Assembly: GCF_014639275.1 (NCBI RefSeq)
Contig: NZ_BMFW01000002.1
Coordinates: 62,487-126,486 of the forward strand
Source of the DNA: Arthrobacter liuii
GTDB taxonomy: Bacteria; Actinomycetota; Actinomycetes; Actinomycetales; Micrococcaceae
Direction of reading: 5' to 3'
DNA length: 64,000 bases
This document shows positions 1 through 8,513 of this stretch, one piece after another. The translations under genes and the position numbers were made by a program. The notes beneath the pieces are model-generated. The model worked only from the letters and a program-made list of their open reading frames with translations, was not told where the DNA came from and made no database searches. Each line of letters starts with the position of its first letter. Within the stretch, counting starts at the first letter, position 1.

Positions 1-741
1 GTCCCCGAGCGCGTCTTCGCCTCCGGCGGCCTGAAGTTCTACGGCGACAAGAACGCTGCCGAACGCGGACTGGGCCCGCGCCCGGAACGCGGAACGCCCG
101 ACGCCGGTGCGCCCGCCACCCAAAAGGACCCCTTCGCGCTTGACCTGAGGGAGGACGAGCGGCTCAAAGCGCTGTTCCTGGACAACGAACACTACGACGG
201 CTACCGCCGCGACCAGGACGTCTTCACTGGCGGCATCACCATCGAGGACAACCTGGCGCTGGTGGTGGAGTACCAGGGCGGCCCCCGCCTGAGCTACTCA
301 CTGAACGCGCACAGCCCATGGGAGGGCTACCGGGTGGCGGTCAACGGCACCGGGGGCCGGGCCGAGCTTGAAGTGGTGGAGCGCGCAGCGGTGCTGCACA
401 GCACCGACAAAAAGACCGTGGTGGACCCTTCCGCGACACCGGTTGAGGAAGAAGACGCCGTGCGCCGCAACGGCGAGCGCCTGGTGGTCCAGCGCCACTG
501 GGAGGCCGCCTACGAGGTGCCCATCGTCAACGGCGAGGGCGGCCACGGCGGCGGCGACGAACTGCTGCTCTCGGACCTCTTCAACGGACCGGGCGAGGAT
601 CCGCTGGGCCGTCCCTCCGGCTACCTGGACGGGCTGCGTTCGGTGTCCGTGGGCATCGCCGGCAACCGCTCCCTCGAAACGTCCCTCCCCGTGCGCGTCG
701 AGGACCTGGACCTCGGCGTCGACCTTCGCCGCGGCAAGTAA
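1..741 (+). CDS. Gfo/Idh/MocA family oxidoreductase, C-terminal part (5' end outside window)
   Basis: The reading frame is open from the first base and ends at TAA, so 246 residues of a longer protein are present. The NAD-binding Rossmann half lies upstream of the window. What remains looks like the C-terminal alpha/beta domain of sugar-type Gfo/Idh/MocA dehydrogenases, with a stretch around residues 99-120 containing HSPWEGYRV followed by a glycine-rich turn and ELEV. Members oxidise or epimerise sugars and sugar acids with NAD(P). It is the first visible gene of a packed uronate/aldarate-type operon and is followed after 9 nt by a short-chain dehydrogenase. Substrate cannot be told from this part. 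Family assignment is fairly sure. Confidence 0.8.
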   Translation, partial: VPERVFASGGLKFYGDKNAAERGLGPRPERGTPDAGAPATQKDPFALDLREDERLKALFLDNEHYDGYRRDQDVFTGGITIEDNLALVVEYQGGPRLSYSLNAHSPWEGYRVAVNGTGGRAELEVVERAAVLHSTDKKTVVDPSATPVEEEDAVRRNGERLVVQRHWEAAYEVPIVNGEGGHGGGDELLLSDLFNGPGEDPLGRPSGYLDGLRSVSVGIAGNRSLETSLPVRVEDLDLGVDLRRGK

Positions 742-750
742 GGACGCACC

Positions 751-1716
751 ATGAGCAGGATCTTTGTCACCGGCGGCTCCGGCCGGCTGGGCCGCAGCGT
801 GGTGGCCGGGCTTGCCCGGGCCGGCCATGAGGTGGTCTCGGTAGACCGCGACGCCGCGCCCGCCGACCAGCTGCCGGCCGGCGTCGTCCAGGAAACCGCT
901 GACCTCCTTGCCCCCGGCGAGGCACTGCGCCTCATCCGGGAGGCAAGGCCCGACGCCGTCATCCACCTCGCGGCGATTGCCGTACCGTTCAGCGCGCCGG
1001 AGGACGTCATTTTCGGCACCAACACCCGGCTCGCCTTCGCCGTGATCAGCGCGGCGACGGAGGTGGGTGTCCCGAAAATCGTCACCGCCAGCAGCCCCAC
1101 CGTCCTTGGCTATGGGTGTCCGGCGGGCTGGTTGCCGCCGTCGTTCCCGCTGGATGAGCGGACCCCGCCGAGGCCCTGGAACGCCTACGCCCTGTCCAAG
1201 CACATTGCGGAACAGACGGTGCAGATGTTCGCCACCGCCCAGGGGGAGAAGATCCGCTATGCGGCGTTCCGCCCCTGCTTCGTGATTTCCCCGGAGGAGT
1301 GGGAAGGCGCCCCCACCCAGCAGGGCCATACCCTCGCCGAACGCCTCGCCGACCCCGCCCTCTCCGCACCCGCATTGTTCAACTACGTGGACGCCCGGGA
1401 CGTGGCGGACTTCCTGGACCTGCTGCTGCAGAAAATGGAGTCCATTCCGAACGGCGAGACGTTCTTCGTGGGCGCGGCGGACGCTCTGGCTACGGCACCC
1501 CTGGCGGAACTGCTGCCCACGTTCCTGCCGGGAAGCGAAGCGCTCAGCGCAGGCCTCACCGGCACCAGCCCAGCCTTTTCCATCGCCAAGGCCCAGGAAC
1601 TCCTGGGCTGGCAGCCCAAGCGCACCTGGCGCACTGAACTGAAGTCCCATCACAACCTCAACGACGAGGCCTCCGCGCTGGTCAATGCCGGCAGCGGGGG
1701 CAAGGAGACACCATGA
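751..1716 (+). CDS. NAD-dependent epimerase/dehydratase (extended SDR)
   Basis: 321-residue extended short-chain dehydrogenase. The N-terminus carries a nucleotide-binding glycine motif (TGGSGRLG, residues 6-13) and a YALSK active-site Tyr/Lys pair lies near residue 147. The start ATG follows a purine-rich AAGGAC. The C-terminal part is the variable sugar-binding lobe. Its stop overlaps the start of kdgD by 4 nt (ATGA), so translation is probably coupled. In this operon it could be a uronate or aldose dehydrogenase feeding the aldarate pathway, but it is longer than typical uronate dehydrogenases (about 265 residues), so the substrate is open. Fold is certain; role is inferred from neighbours. 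Confidence 0.85.
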   Translation: MSRIFVTGGSGRLGRSVVAGLARAGHEVVSVDRDAAPADQLPAGVVQETADLLAPGEALRLIREARPDAVIHLAAIAVPFSAPEDVIFGTNTRLAFAVISAATEVGVPKIVTASSPTVLGYGCPAGWLPPSFPLDERTPPRPWNAYALSKHIAEQTVQMFATAQGEKIRYAAFRPCFVISPEEWEGAPTQQGHTLAERLADPALSAPALFNYVDARDVADFLDLLLQKMESIPNGETFFVGAADALATAPLAELLPTFLPGSEALSAGLTGTSPAFSIAKAQELLGWQPKRTWRTELKSHHNLNDEASALVNAGSGGKETP

Positions 1717-2618
1717 AATTCGACGGCGTACTGTTCTTCCCCGTCACTCCGTTCACGGCCCAAGGCGCCGTAGACGTGGACCTGCTCAAGGAGCACATCG
1801 GCTCCCGCCTGCCCTTCGGTCCAGGCGGAGTCTTCCCCGCCTGCGGCACCGGTGAATTCCATGCCCTCAGCATCGAGGAGGTCCGCACCGTGGTGGCGGC
1901 CGCCGTCGAGGTTGTGGCCGGCAAGGTTCCTGTGGTGGCAGGTGCCGGCGGACCGCTGGGCCACGCCCTCGCCGCCGCCCGTGCCGCCGAGGAAGCCGGC
2001 GCCGACGCCCTCCTGGTGCTGCCGCCCTACCTGGTCACAGGCCCCACCGTCGGGCTGGTGGCCTACATCGAGGCCGTGGCCAATGCCAGCAGCCTGCCGG
2101 TGATCGTGTACCACCGCGGCAACGCCAAGTTCACTGCAGCGTCCATGGCCAAGCTCGCTGCCAATCCCAAGGTCATCGGCTTCAAGGACGGCCTGGGCGA
2201 CGTGGGCCTGGCCCAGGAAATCGTGACCGCCGTCAAGGCATCCGGGCGAAAGGACTTCGCCTTCTTCAACGGCCTGCTCACCGCCGAACTGACCCAGGGC
2301 GCCTACCGCGGACTGGGCATCCCGCTCTACTCGTCGGCGGCGTTCGCCATGGCACCGGAAATCGCCAAGGCCTACTACGACGCCTACGTGGCCGGGGACG
2401 AAGACCGCCGCAATGCCCTGCTTGAAGGCTTCTACGCCCCCCTGGTCCGCCTCCGTGACCAGACCCCCGGCTTCGGCGTTTCCCTGATCAAGGCCGGCCT
2501 GAGGCTGGCCGGACTGCCCGTCGGTTCCGTCCGGCCGCCGCTGGTTGATCCCACAGAGGAACAGCTGGTGGAACTCAAGGCCATCCTCGCCAAGGGCTAC
2601 GAGCTGGCCGGCCGCTGA
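1713..2618 (+). CDS. kdgD: 5-dehydro-4-deoxyglucarate dehydratase (KdgD)
   Basis: 301-residue member of the dihydrodipicolinate synthase / N-acetylneuraminate lyase TIM-barrel family. It converts 5-keto-4-deoxyglucarate to 2,5-dioxopentanoate (2-ketoglutarate semialdehyde) with loss of water and CO2. Visible family features are the GTGEFHAL segment near residue 46, the YHRGN tyrosine region near residue 131, and the Schiff-base lysine in VIGFKDGLGD near residue 155. Length matches the family. It overlaps the SDR upstream by 4 nt and the enolase-type gene downstream by 1 nt (TGATG). The aldehyde dehydrogenase two genes on would take its product to 2-oxoglutarate, which strongly supports the call. 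Confidence 0.92.
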   Translation: MKFDGVLFFPVTPFTAQGAVDVDLLKEHIGSRLPFGPGGVFPACGTGEFHALSIEEVRTVVAAAVEVVAGKVPVVAGAGGPLGHALAAARAAEEAGADALLVLPPYLVTGPTVGLVAYIEAVANASSLPVIVYHRGNAKFTAASMAKLAANPKVIGFKDGLGDVGLAQEIVTAVKASGRKDFAFFNGLLTAELTQGAYRGLGIPLYSSAAFAMAPEIAKAYYDAYVAGDEDRRNALLEGFYAPLVRLRDQTPGFGVSLIKAGLRLAGLPVGSVRPPLVDPTEEQLVELKAILAKGYELAGR

Positions 2619-3727
2619 TGAGCGCGCCCGCGGCCGAGACCGTCCGCACCGTTCCCAGCATCACCGGCCTGGCCACCCGGCTCCTGACCGTTCCGCTGCG
2701 CCGCAGCTGGGGCGTGGAAGCGCCGGAGAACCACGTGATCGCCACGGAGATCTCCACGGACGACGGCGGCACGGGCTTCGGATTCTCCTGGACCCCCACC
2801 ATCGGCCCGCAGGCAGTCAAGGCGCTGCTGGACTGCGACATCGCCCCTTTCGTCACCGGGCTGCCTGCCACCGCCGAGGCGGTGTGGGATGTGCTGTGGA
2901 AGCGGCTGCACGAGGCCGGCGGCGGAGGGCTCACCACCATCGCCATGGCAGGTGTGGATCTGGCCCTGTGGGACCTGCAGGGCCGCCGTGCCGGCACATC
3001 GGTCACCGGGCTGCTGGGGCAGCGGCATGAATCCGCCGAGGTCTACGGTTCCGGCGTGAACCTGCACTACACTCTGGACGAACTGGTGGCCCAGGCCGAA
3101 CGCTGGATTGCCGCCGGCCATGAGGCAGTGAAGATCAAGGTGGGCAAACCGGACATCCGCGAGGACCGCGAACGCGTTGCCGCCGTCCGCTCCGTCCTGG
3201 GCCCGGACCGCAGGCTCATGATCGACGCCAACCAGCGGTGGGACCTGCCCACCACCCTCAGGGCCCTCGACGCCCTGGCCGAATTCGGGCTGGAATGGCT
3301 GGAGGAACCCATCCGAGCGGATGACCTCTGGGCCTACCGGCGGCTGCGGAAGCACTCACCCGTGCCCATCGCCCTCGGCGAAAATCTGCACACCATCTAC
3401 CGGTTCCGCGATTTCATCAAGGCGGAGGCAGTGGACATCATCCAGCCGAACATCATCCGCGTTGGCGGGATCACCCCGTTCCGGCGGATCGTGGAGCTGG
3501 CACGGACCCACAGCATCAAAGTGATGCCGCACCTGCTGCCGGAACTGTCTGGGCAACTGGCGTTGACCCTCGCGGAGCCTACGCTCGTGGAGGACGTTGA
3601 GGAGGCGTCCTTTGAACAGCTTGGCATCCTGGCCGGGCCGTCGCCGGTGCGGTTCAGCAACAGCCGGGTGACCCTGGCGGACCAGCCCGGACTGGGGTTC
3701 CGCTTCCGGGACTCGCTGCAACGATGA
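2618..3727 (+). CDS. Enolase-superfamily sugar-acid dehydratase (mandelate racemase/muconate lactonizing type)
   Basis: 369-residue enolase-superfamily protein. The barrel shows the expected residues in order: a K-x-K pair (AVKIKVG), metal ligands in MIDANQRW (Asp), WLEEPI (Glu) and ALGENLH (Glu), then an Asp in VDIIQPN and a His in KVMPHLLPE. This matches the mandelate racemase subgroup, whose actinobacterial members are mostly acid-sugar dehydratases. Placed between kdgD and a ketoglutarate-semialdehyde-type dehydrogenase, it is likely to dehydrate a hexarate (glucarate or galactarate) or related aldonate to the KdgD substrate. It starts 1 nt inside the kdgD stop. The exact substrate cannot be read from sequence. 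Confidence 0.85.
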   Translation: MSAPAAETVRTVPSITGLATRLLTVPLRRSWGVEAPENHVIATEISTDDGGTGFGFSWTPTIGPQAVKALLDCDIAPFVTGLPATAEAVWDVLWKRLHEAGGGGLTTIAMAGVDLALWDLQGRRAGTSVTGLLGQRHESAEVYGSGVNLHYTLDELVAQAERWIAAGHEAVKIKVGKPDIREDRERVAAVRSVLGPDRRLMIDANQRWDLPTTLRALDALAEFGLEWLEEPIRADDLWAYRRLRKHSPVPIALGENLHTIYRFRDFIKAEAVDIIQPNIIRVGGITPFRRIVELARTHSIKVMPHLLPELSGQLALTLAEPTLVEDVEEASFEQLGILAGPSPVRFSNSRVTLADQPGLGFRFRDSLQR

Positions 3728-3755
3728 ACGTATACCCACAGAACAGGTACCTGAC

Positions 3756-5207
3756 GTGACAACTGCAACGCTTACCCTGACAGAGCTCACCGCTGCCGCC
3801 ACGGCGGCGGCACGGGTTTCAGCGGCCGCTTCCGACGCCGAACGGGCGGGTTGGCTGAACGCTGTGGCCGACGCCCTGGACGCCAACGCGAGCGAACTCG
3901 TGGAGATCGCGGATGCCGAAACCAACCTCGGCGTCCCACGCCTGGCAGGGGAGGTGGCCCGGACCACCGGGCAGCTGCGCCTGTTTTCCCGCGTGATCAC
4001 TGAGGGCTCCTACCTTGAGGCCATCATCGACCACGCGGACCCGGCCGCCACCCCGCCCAGGCCTGACCTCCGCCGGATCCTCAGGCCCATCGGCCCCGTC
4101 GCTGTCTTCTCGGCGTCGAACTTTCCGTTCGCCTTCTCTGTGGCTGGCGGTGACACCGCCTCGGCCCTCGCCGTCGGCTGCTCCGTGATCGTCAAGGCAC
4201 ACTCCGGCCACCTGCGGCTTTCCGAACGGACGGCGGAAATCGTGGCGGAGGCCCTCCGCGGCGCGGGCGCACCCGACGGACTCTTCGGGCTGGTCAGCGG
4301 ACGCGAAATGGGCACCGCCCTGGTCCAGGACCCCGCCATCAAGGCCGTCGGCTTCACCGGCTCCATCCCGGGCGGCCGTGCCCTGTTCGACCTCGCCACC
4401 TCCCGGCCCGATCCCATCCCGTTCTACGGGGAACTGGGCAGCCTCAACCCTGTGGTGATCACGGCCGCGGCCCTGCAGCAGCGTTCAGCGGAACTTGCCG
4501 CCGGGCTTGCAGGTTCCTTCACCCTGGGCGCCGGCCAGTTCTGCACCAAACCGGGCCTGGTGTTCATCCCTGCCGGGACGCAGTTTGCCAAGGAAGTGGC
4601 GGAGGCCAGCACGGACAAGCCCGCCCTGGGCATGCTCACCACCCGGATCGCGGAAGCCTACCCGGACGGGCTGCGCAGCTTCGCCTCGGTGGACGGGGTG
4701 GAGGTTGTCAGCGGCAGCGTCGACCAGGACGCGGCAGCCAACGGCGCAGCGCCGGTGGTCTTCTGCACCAGCGCGGCCAAGGTCCTGGAACGCCCGGAGC
4801 AGCTGCTGGAAGAATGCTTCGGACCCACCACCATCCTCATCGAGTTCGTTGACCAGGACGAACTGTCCGCTGTCCTGGCCAAGGTCCCGGGGAGCCTGAC
4901 GGCCACCCTCCACAGCGAACAGGGCGAGGACATCGAGGCCCTGGTGGAGCAGCTGTCCGGGCTCGCCGGACGCGTCCTGTTCGCAGGCTGGCCCACCGGC
5001 GTCGCGGTCAACTGGGCCCAGCAGCACGGCGGCCCGTACCCGGCCACCACGTCGCTGTTCACCTCGGTGGGCGCGACGGCGGTCCGCAGGTTCCAGCGCC
5101 CGGTGGCCTACCAGGAGGCACCGGAAACAGTGCTGCATCCGGCACTGCGCGAGGAGAACCCGCTGGGCATCCCGCGCCGCGTGGACGGCGAACTGCAGCT
5201 TCCCTGA
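3756..5207 (+). CDS. Aldehyde dehydrogenase, 2-ketoglutarate semialdehyde type
   Basis: 483-residue NAD(P)-dependent aldehyde dehydrogenase starting at GTG. Key features are the cofactor region FSASNFPFAFSVAGG, the Glu general base in YGELGSLNP and the catalytic Cys in AGQFCTKPG. The FPFAFS/GGDT pattern is typical of ketoglutarate semialdehyde dehydrogenases of the aldarate and pentose oxidative pathways. It oxidises 2,5-dioxopentanoate to 2-oxoglutarate, the step after KdgD. It is the last gene of the operon, 28 nt after the dehydratase. The stop codon itself begins a cluster of inverted repeats that may end transcription. Assignment is supported by both motifs and pathway context. Confidence 0.88.
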   Translation: MTTATLTLTELTAAATAAARVSAAASDAERAGWLNAVADALDANASELVEIADAETNLGVPRLAGEVARTTGQLRLFSRVITEGSYLEAIIDHADPAATPPRPDLRRILRPIGPVAVFSASNFPFAFSVAGGDTASALAVGCSVIVKAHSGHLRLSERTAEIVAEALRGAGAPDGLFGLVSGREMGTALVQDPAIKAVGFTGSIPGGRALFDLATSRPDPIPFYGELGSLNPVVITAAALQQRSAELAAGLAGSFTLGAGQFCTKPGLVFIPAGTQFAKEVAEASTDKPALGMLTTRIAEAYPDGLRSFASVDGVEVVSGSVDQDAAANGAAPVVFCTSAAKVLERPEQLLEECFGPTTILIEFVDQDELSAVLAKVPGSLTATLHSEQGEDIEALVEQLSGLAGRVLFAGWPTGVAVNWAQQHGGPYPATTSLFTSVGATAVRRFQRPVAYQEAPETVLHPALREENPLGIPRRVDGELQLP

Positions 5208-5322
5208 AACGCCCGCTCACGTATGGCCGGTTAAACCGGAACGCCCGCTCACATAGGTCCGCATCGGCGGCCCTACGTGAGCGGGCGTTTGTGGTTTGGG
5301 CCCAGGAAGTGAGCGGGCGTTT
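5207..5322. repeat. Cluster of four 13-14 bp repeats, two per orientation, between convergent genes
   Basis: The motif AACGCCCGCTCAC occurs at 5208-5220 and 5240-5252. Its reverse complement GTGAGCGGGCGTT occurs at 5277-5289 and 5309-5321. Copies 2 and 3 can form one large hairpin, and copies 1 and 4 an outer one. The cluster fills the gap between two convergent operons, so a bidirectional terminator or a REP-like intergenic element is plausible. No poly-T tract is obvious. Confidence 0.8.
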
Positions 5323-5325
5323 GGC

Positions 5326-6441
5326 CTACAGTTGCAGCGTGACCGGCCGCTCCAGGCCGTTCACGATCGTGGACGGCCACCGCGGATCGGCAGTGAGGAC
5401 CTGCAGCCCGGACTCTGTGAGCTGCGCAGTGTCCTCGATCTTCACGGCAGGGCCCGAGGGGTTCCACGTGAAGGCCTGGTCCCGCACCACGGTGTCGGAG
5501 ACGGCAGCGGTTACCCGTGGATCGCGCCCGGCATAACCGGCCGGACCGCCCTGGTGGTGCTGCTCCCACTGGTCCGCCCCGAAACCATGCCGCACATAGG
5601 CGGCCTTGATCTCGGTGAAAATGCTGTCCAGCCGGGCGCCGGGAACGGTTGCATCGAAAATGTCCGCTTCCACTGCAGCGATGCGTGCCTCGGCGTCGCG
5701 CTCTTCAGGCGTGCCGGCGTCGAACCTTATCCAGCGGGTGATGTTGGCAACCAGGCCGTCGCGTCGGGCGCACACCACGGCCATGGCACGCCTGCCGAGG
5801 GGGGAATGGGTAGCCAACGGGTGCCGGAAGCTGCTGCGGGAGCTGCCGTTGCAAAGGAGCACCAGTGGCTCCGCGCCGGCAGCCACCACGCGTGCGGCCA
5901 GTGACGAGACCAGGCCGAATTCCGTGGTGTCGGGGCGGGCAGCGGACAGCACGTCCGTCATGATGCCGGCCAGTTCCGCGCTGAGCAGGGAATAGCGGGC
6001 ACTTTCGGCCGGGAGGAGCTGCTGCCGGGCGGCGCGAAGCTGGGCGGTGGCATCCGCTTCTGGCAGCGGCGGTTGCCCGCTGGTTCCGACGGCGGCAGCG
6101 GCCTGGTGCAGGTTCCCGTACCAGGGCACGGTGTGCAGGTTTACCCCGGCCGGCAGCTCTTCGGCGGCGATCCTGCCTGCTTCATTGTTGAACGTCACCA
6201 GATGGTCGCCGTCGCGGTCCACCAGCAGGGCGGCGATGGGATCGCCGGCGAGGCTGATGTGCACACGGCTGCCGTCCAGGTACCAGGTGAGGGCTGTGTT
6301 GGTGGTGAGGAGCAGCGAGTCGCGCCCAGCGGCATCCAGGATGTCCAGGACGCGACGGCGCTTGATGGCCCGGTCCGCCCGTGACCCGGGAGCCTGGCGC
6401 GCCTCCTGCAGGGCAGCGGCTGCGGTTGTTGCCTGGGTCAT
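5326..6441 (-). CDS. M24-family (aminopeptidase P/creatinase-like) protein, metal ligands apparently lost
   Basis: 371-residue protein with the layout of M24B peptidases: an N-terminal creatinase-like domain (about residues 25-150) and a pita-bread domain after it. ATG at 6441 was chosen because it overlaps the stop of the upstream gene by 4 nt. Active M24 enzymes carry two Asp, one His and two Glu metal ligands. Here the usual first Asp pair region reads VVCARRDGLVANITR, where I do not see both Asp, while a His pair (QHHQGG) and a Glu in VKIEDT are still recognisable. It may be a metal-free hydrolase like creatinase or a degenerate family member. It is co-transcribed with the oxidoreductase-PmoA fusion. 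Substrate unknown. Confidence 0.78.
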   Translation of the reverse strand: MTQATTAAAALQEARQAPGSRADRAIKRRRVLDILDAAGRDSLLLTTNTALTWYLDGSRVHISLAGDPIAALLVDRDGDHLVTFNNEAGRIAAEELPAGVNLHTVPWYGNLHQAAAAVGTSGQPPLPEADATAQLRAARQQLLPAESARYSLLSAELAGIMTDVLSAARPDTTEFGLVSSLAARVVAAGAEPLVLLCNGSSRSSFRHPLATHSPLGRRAMAVVCARRDGLVANITRWIRFDAGTPEERDAEARIAAVEADIFDATVPGARLDSIFTEIKAAYVRHGFGADQWEQHHQGGPAGYAGRDPRVTAAVSDTVVRDQAFTWNPSGPAVKIEDTAQLTESGLQVLTADPRWPSTIVNGLERPVTLQL

Positions 6442-8483
6442 GACGGGTCCCCCTGAGGGTTGATCAATGCTTCGATGTCGGTGGTGGCCATGATTCCGTC
6501 GGCCACGAAAACGGTGATGCGCCGCCGCACCTGGCTGCCCGGCTGGGCGATGACGGCCGTGTCCCATGCCAGTGACTGGCCCACGCCGGGGTAGCCGTCC
6601 ACGCGGACAAACCACGGGTCGGCGGAGTCTTCCGGGGCGGCGAAAACCAAGGTGGCGGGGCCGCCGTCGAACGTTCCAGCCCAGGCGAGCCAGCGCGTGA
6701 CGCTGCCGTGGGTCTCCGACTCGCCGGTGCCGGCGGGCGTCCATACCGTGGCGTCCCCGCATGCGGGCAGGCGCCAGAAGAAGCCGCCATAGCCGCCCTC
6801 GAAGCGTCCGTTGGATCCGGGGCTGCCCAGGCTGACGGGCTTGCTGCTGGCGGGGGACAGCCCGAAGTCGAGGGACAGCCGCCAGACGGAAGGCGCGACG
6901 CCGGACCATGCCCAGGTGCGTTCCTCCACGAGGACAGGGGTGCCGTCGGGGCCGTTCCAGCTCAGGGTCTCCTGGAGCCGGCCCTCCTGCCCGTTGCCGG
7001 CGTCGAGCCGCTCAACAGTGGTGCCGGTGCCGGCGATGCTGCCGTGGTCCGGGCGCCAGACGTATTGCCCGGCCTCCCCAATGTAGGTGCGGCCGCCCCA
7101 GAAGTTCACCCCGTCCACATCCTGCAGGGCCACGCCCACGCCAAGGTGCCACACGTGGTCCAGCGGTTGGTGGTCCGTCACCACGGCGCCGTTCAGGGTC
7201 CGCACCGGGTGCAGGTAGGGGCGCGGGGAGGAGACGGCGCGGATGTGGCTGCCGTCCTGGTAGTCGGCCACCGGCCGGCCGTCCACGGTCAGCGTACGGA
7301 CGGGCGGAAGGGCCCGGGCCCACGGGACGCCGAGTTCGGCGAACGTGGCCTGCGCCTTCACGGCCCGCTCGATCAGGTCGGTGATGCCCTGGACTACGGG
7401 GTGGGCGCCGTCGCCCTCGCCTTCCCAGGAGACATACTTGGCGTCGATCGGGGCAGGCACGGGGGAGGTACGGATGGCCTCCAGGACGGCAGTGAACGCG
7501 CCGGAGTCCTGCAGCGCAGAGAGCAGGGGAACACCCGTGGCGCGGGCATCCAGAAGGTTCTCCAGCAGGTCGGTCCGGCCGAACGTTTCCCGTCGTTCGC
7601 CGCCGGAGGTGGTGATGAACACTTCGTCCCGCGTGTAGGAGAGCGTGATGTCGCCCAGAGTGCCGTGCACGGTGACGGCAGGGTCCAGCTGTTCGGGGGC
7701 GCAGAGCGTGAGGGCGCACAGCAGTGTGGTTCCCTGGGCTGTGCCGACGCGGAGCACCGACGTGTCGTCGCTTTCGGTGTTGTTGGCGCGGTACAGGTCC
7801 GTTTCCACGGAGGCTACGTCGGCGAGGGTGTGCGCACCGGCCAGGTGCAGGCCGGTGGCGACGGCGTGGGCCAGTGCGTTGGTTGCCACGCCGTCCACCA
7901 CATCGGCGCCGTCCAGGCTGCGCCTTCCGGCCCAGCGCGAGCGCTTGAAATAGGCCTTGGTCCGCAGCCACTGGCCGGTGGCGCTGATGCCCAGGACGGT
8001 GCCGATGTCCCCGGCCGCCACCATGCCCCTGATGGCGGGCAGGGCGTGGGAACCCAGGCTCTGGAAGCCCACCTGGACCAGGCGCCCGTTCTCCTGCGCG
8101 GCGGCAAGGACCTGCTCGAACTGGGCCAGCGAGGCCACCGGTGGCTTCTCGAGGTAAACATCCATCCCTGCGGACAATGCGGCGATGGCCAGCGGGGCGT
8201 GGGTTTGAATGGGGGTGGCAATGATGACGACGTCGACACCTGGCTGTGCGGCCAGCAGTGCGTCCAAGTGGGCGAACACAGCCACGGAGCCGGCCAGGGT
8301 GCCGGGCTGCGGCGGGTTGGGATCGGCGACGGCCACCAGTTCCAGGGCGCCGGCTTCTTCAAGCCGGGCCAGGTTGGCAAGATGCCGTTCACCGAAGCCG
8401 TGCACGCCCACCAGGGCCACCCGCGGGATGGCGGTGGATGGGGCCTGCGGGTGCGTGGATTCGGCTGAGCGCTGTGTGGTCAC
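6438..8483 (-). CDS. Gfo/Idh/MocA oxidoreductase fused to a PmoA (DUF6807) domain
   Basis: 681-residue two-domain protein starting at GTG with AAGGA upstream. Residues about 20-380 form a Gfo/Idh/MocA dehydrogenase: a Rossmann start (RVALVGVHGFGERH) and the EKP motif at 112-114. From about residue 395 to the end the sequence matches the PmoA-like family, with RPYLHPVRT, DHVWHLGVG and NFWGGRTY. PmoA-like proteins in soil bacteria usually sit next to Gfo/Idh enzymes in sugar gene clusters; here the two are one polypeptide. The C-terminal domain is probably a carbohydrate-binding or isomerase-like beta-sandwich, but its activity is not established. It lies between an alpha/beta hydrolase and an M24-like protein in one operon. 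Confidence 0.85.
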   Translation of the reverse strand: MTTQRSAESTHPQAPSTAIPRVALVGVHGFGERHLANLARLEEAGALELVAVADPNPPQPGTLAGSVAVFAHLDALLAAQPGVDVVIIATPIQTHAPLAIAALSAGMDVYLEKPPVASLAQFEQVLAAAQENGRLVQVGFQSLGSHALPAIRGMVAAGDIGTVLGISATGQWLRTKAYFKRSRWAGRRSLDGADVVDGVATNALAHAVATGLHLAGAHTLADVASVETDLYRANNTESDDTSVLRVGTAQGTTLLCALTLCAPEQLDPAVTVHGTLGDITLSYTRDEVFITTSGGERRETFGRTDLLENLLDARATGVPLLSALQDSGAFTAVLEAIRTSPVPAPIDAKYVSWEGEGDGAHPVVQGITDLIERAVKAQATFAELGVPWARALPPVRTLTVDGRPVADYQDGSHIRAVSSPRPYLHPVRTLNGAVVTDHQPLDHVWHLGVGVALQDVDGVNFWGGRTYIGEAGQYVWRPDHGSIAGTGTTVERLDAGNGQEGRLQETLSWNGPDGTPVLVEERTWAWSGVAPSVWRLSLDFGLSPASSKPVSLGSPGSNGRFEGGYGGFFWRLPACGDATVWTPAGTGESETHGSVTRWLAWAGTFDGGPATLVFAAPEDSADPWFVRVDGYPGVGQSLAWDTAVIAQPGSQVRRRITVFVADGIMATTDIEALINPQGDPS

Positions 8484-8513
8484 GTGGGTCCTTGAAGATG
8501 TCGTTGGAAGGGG

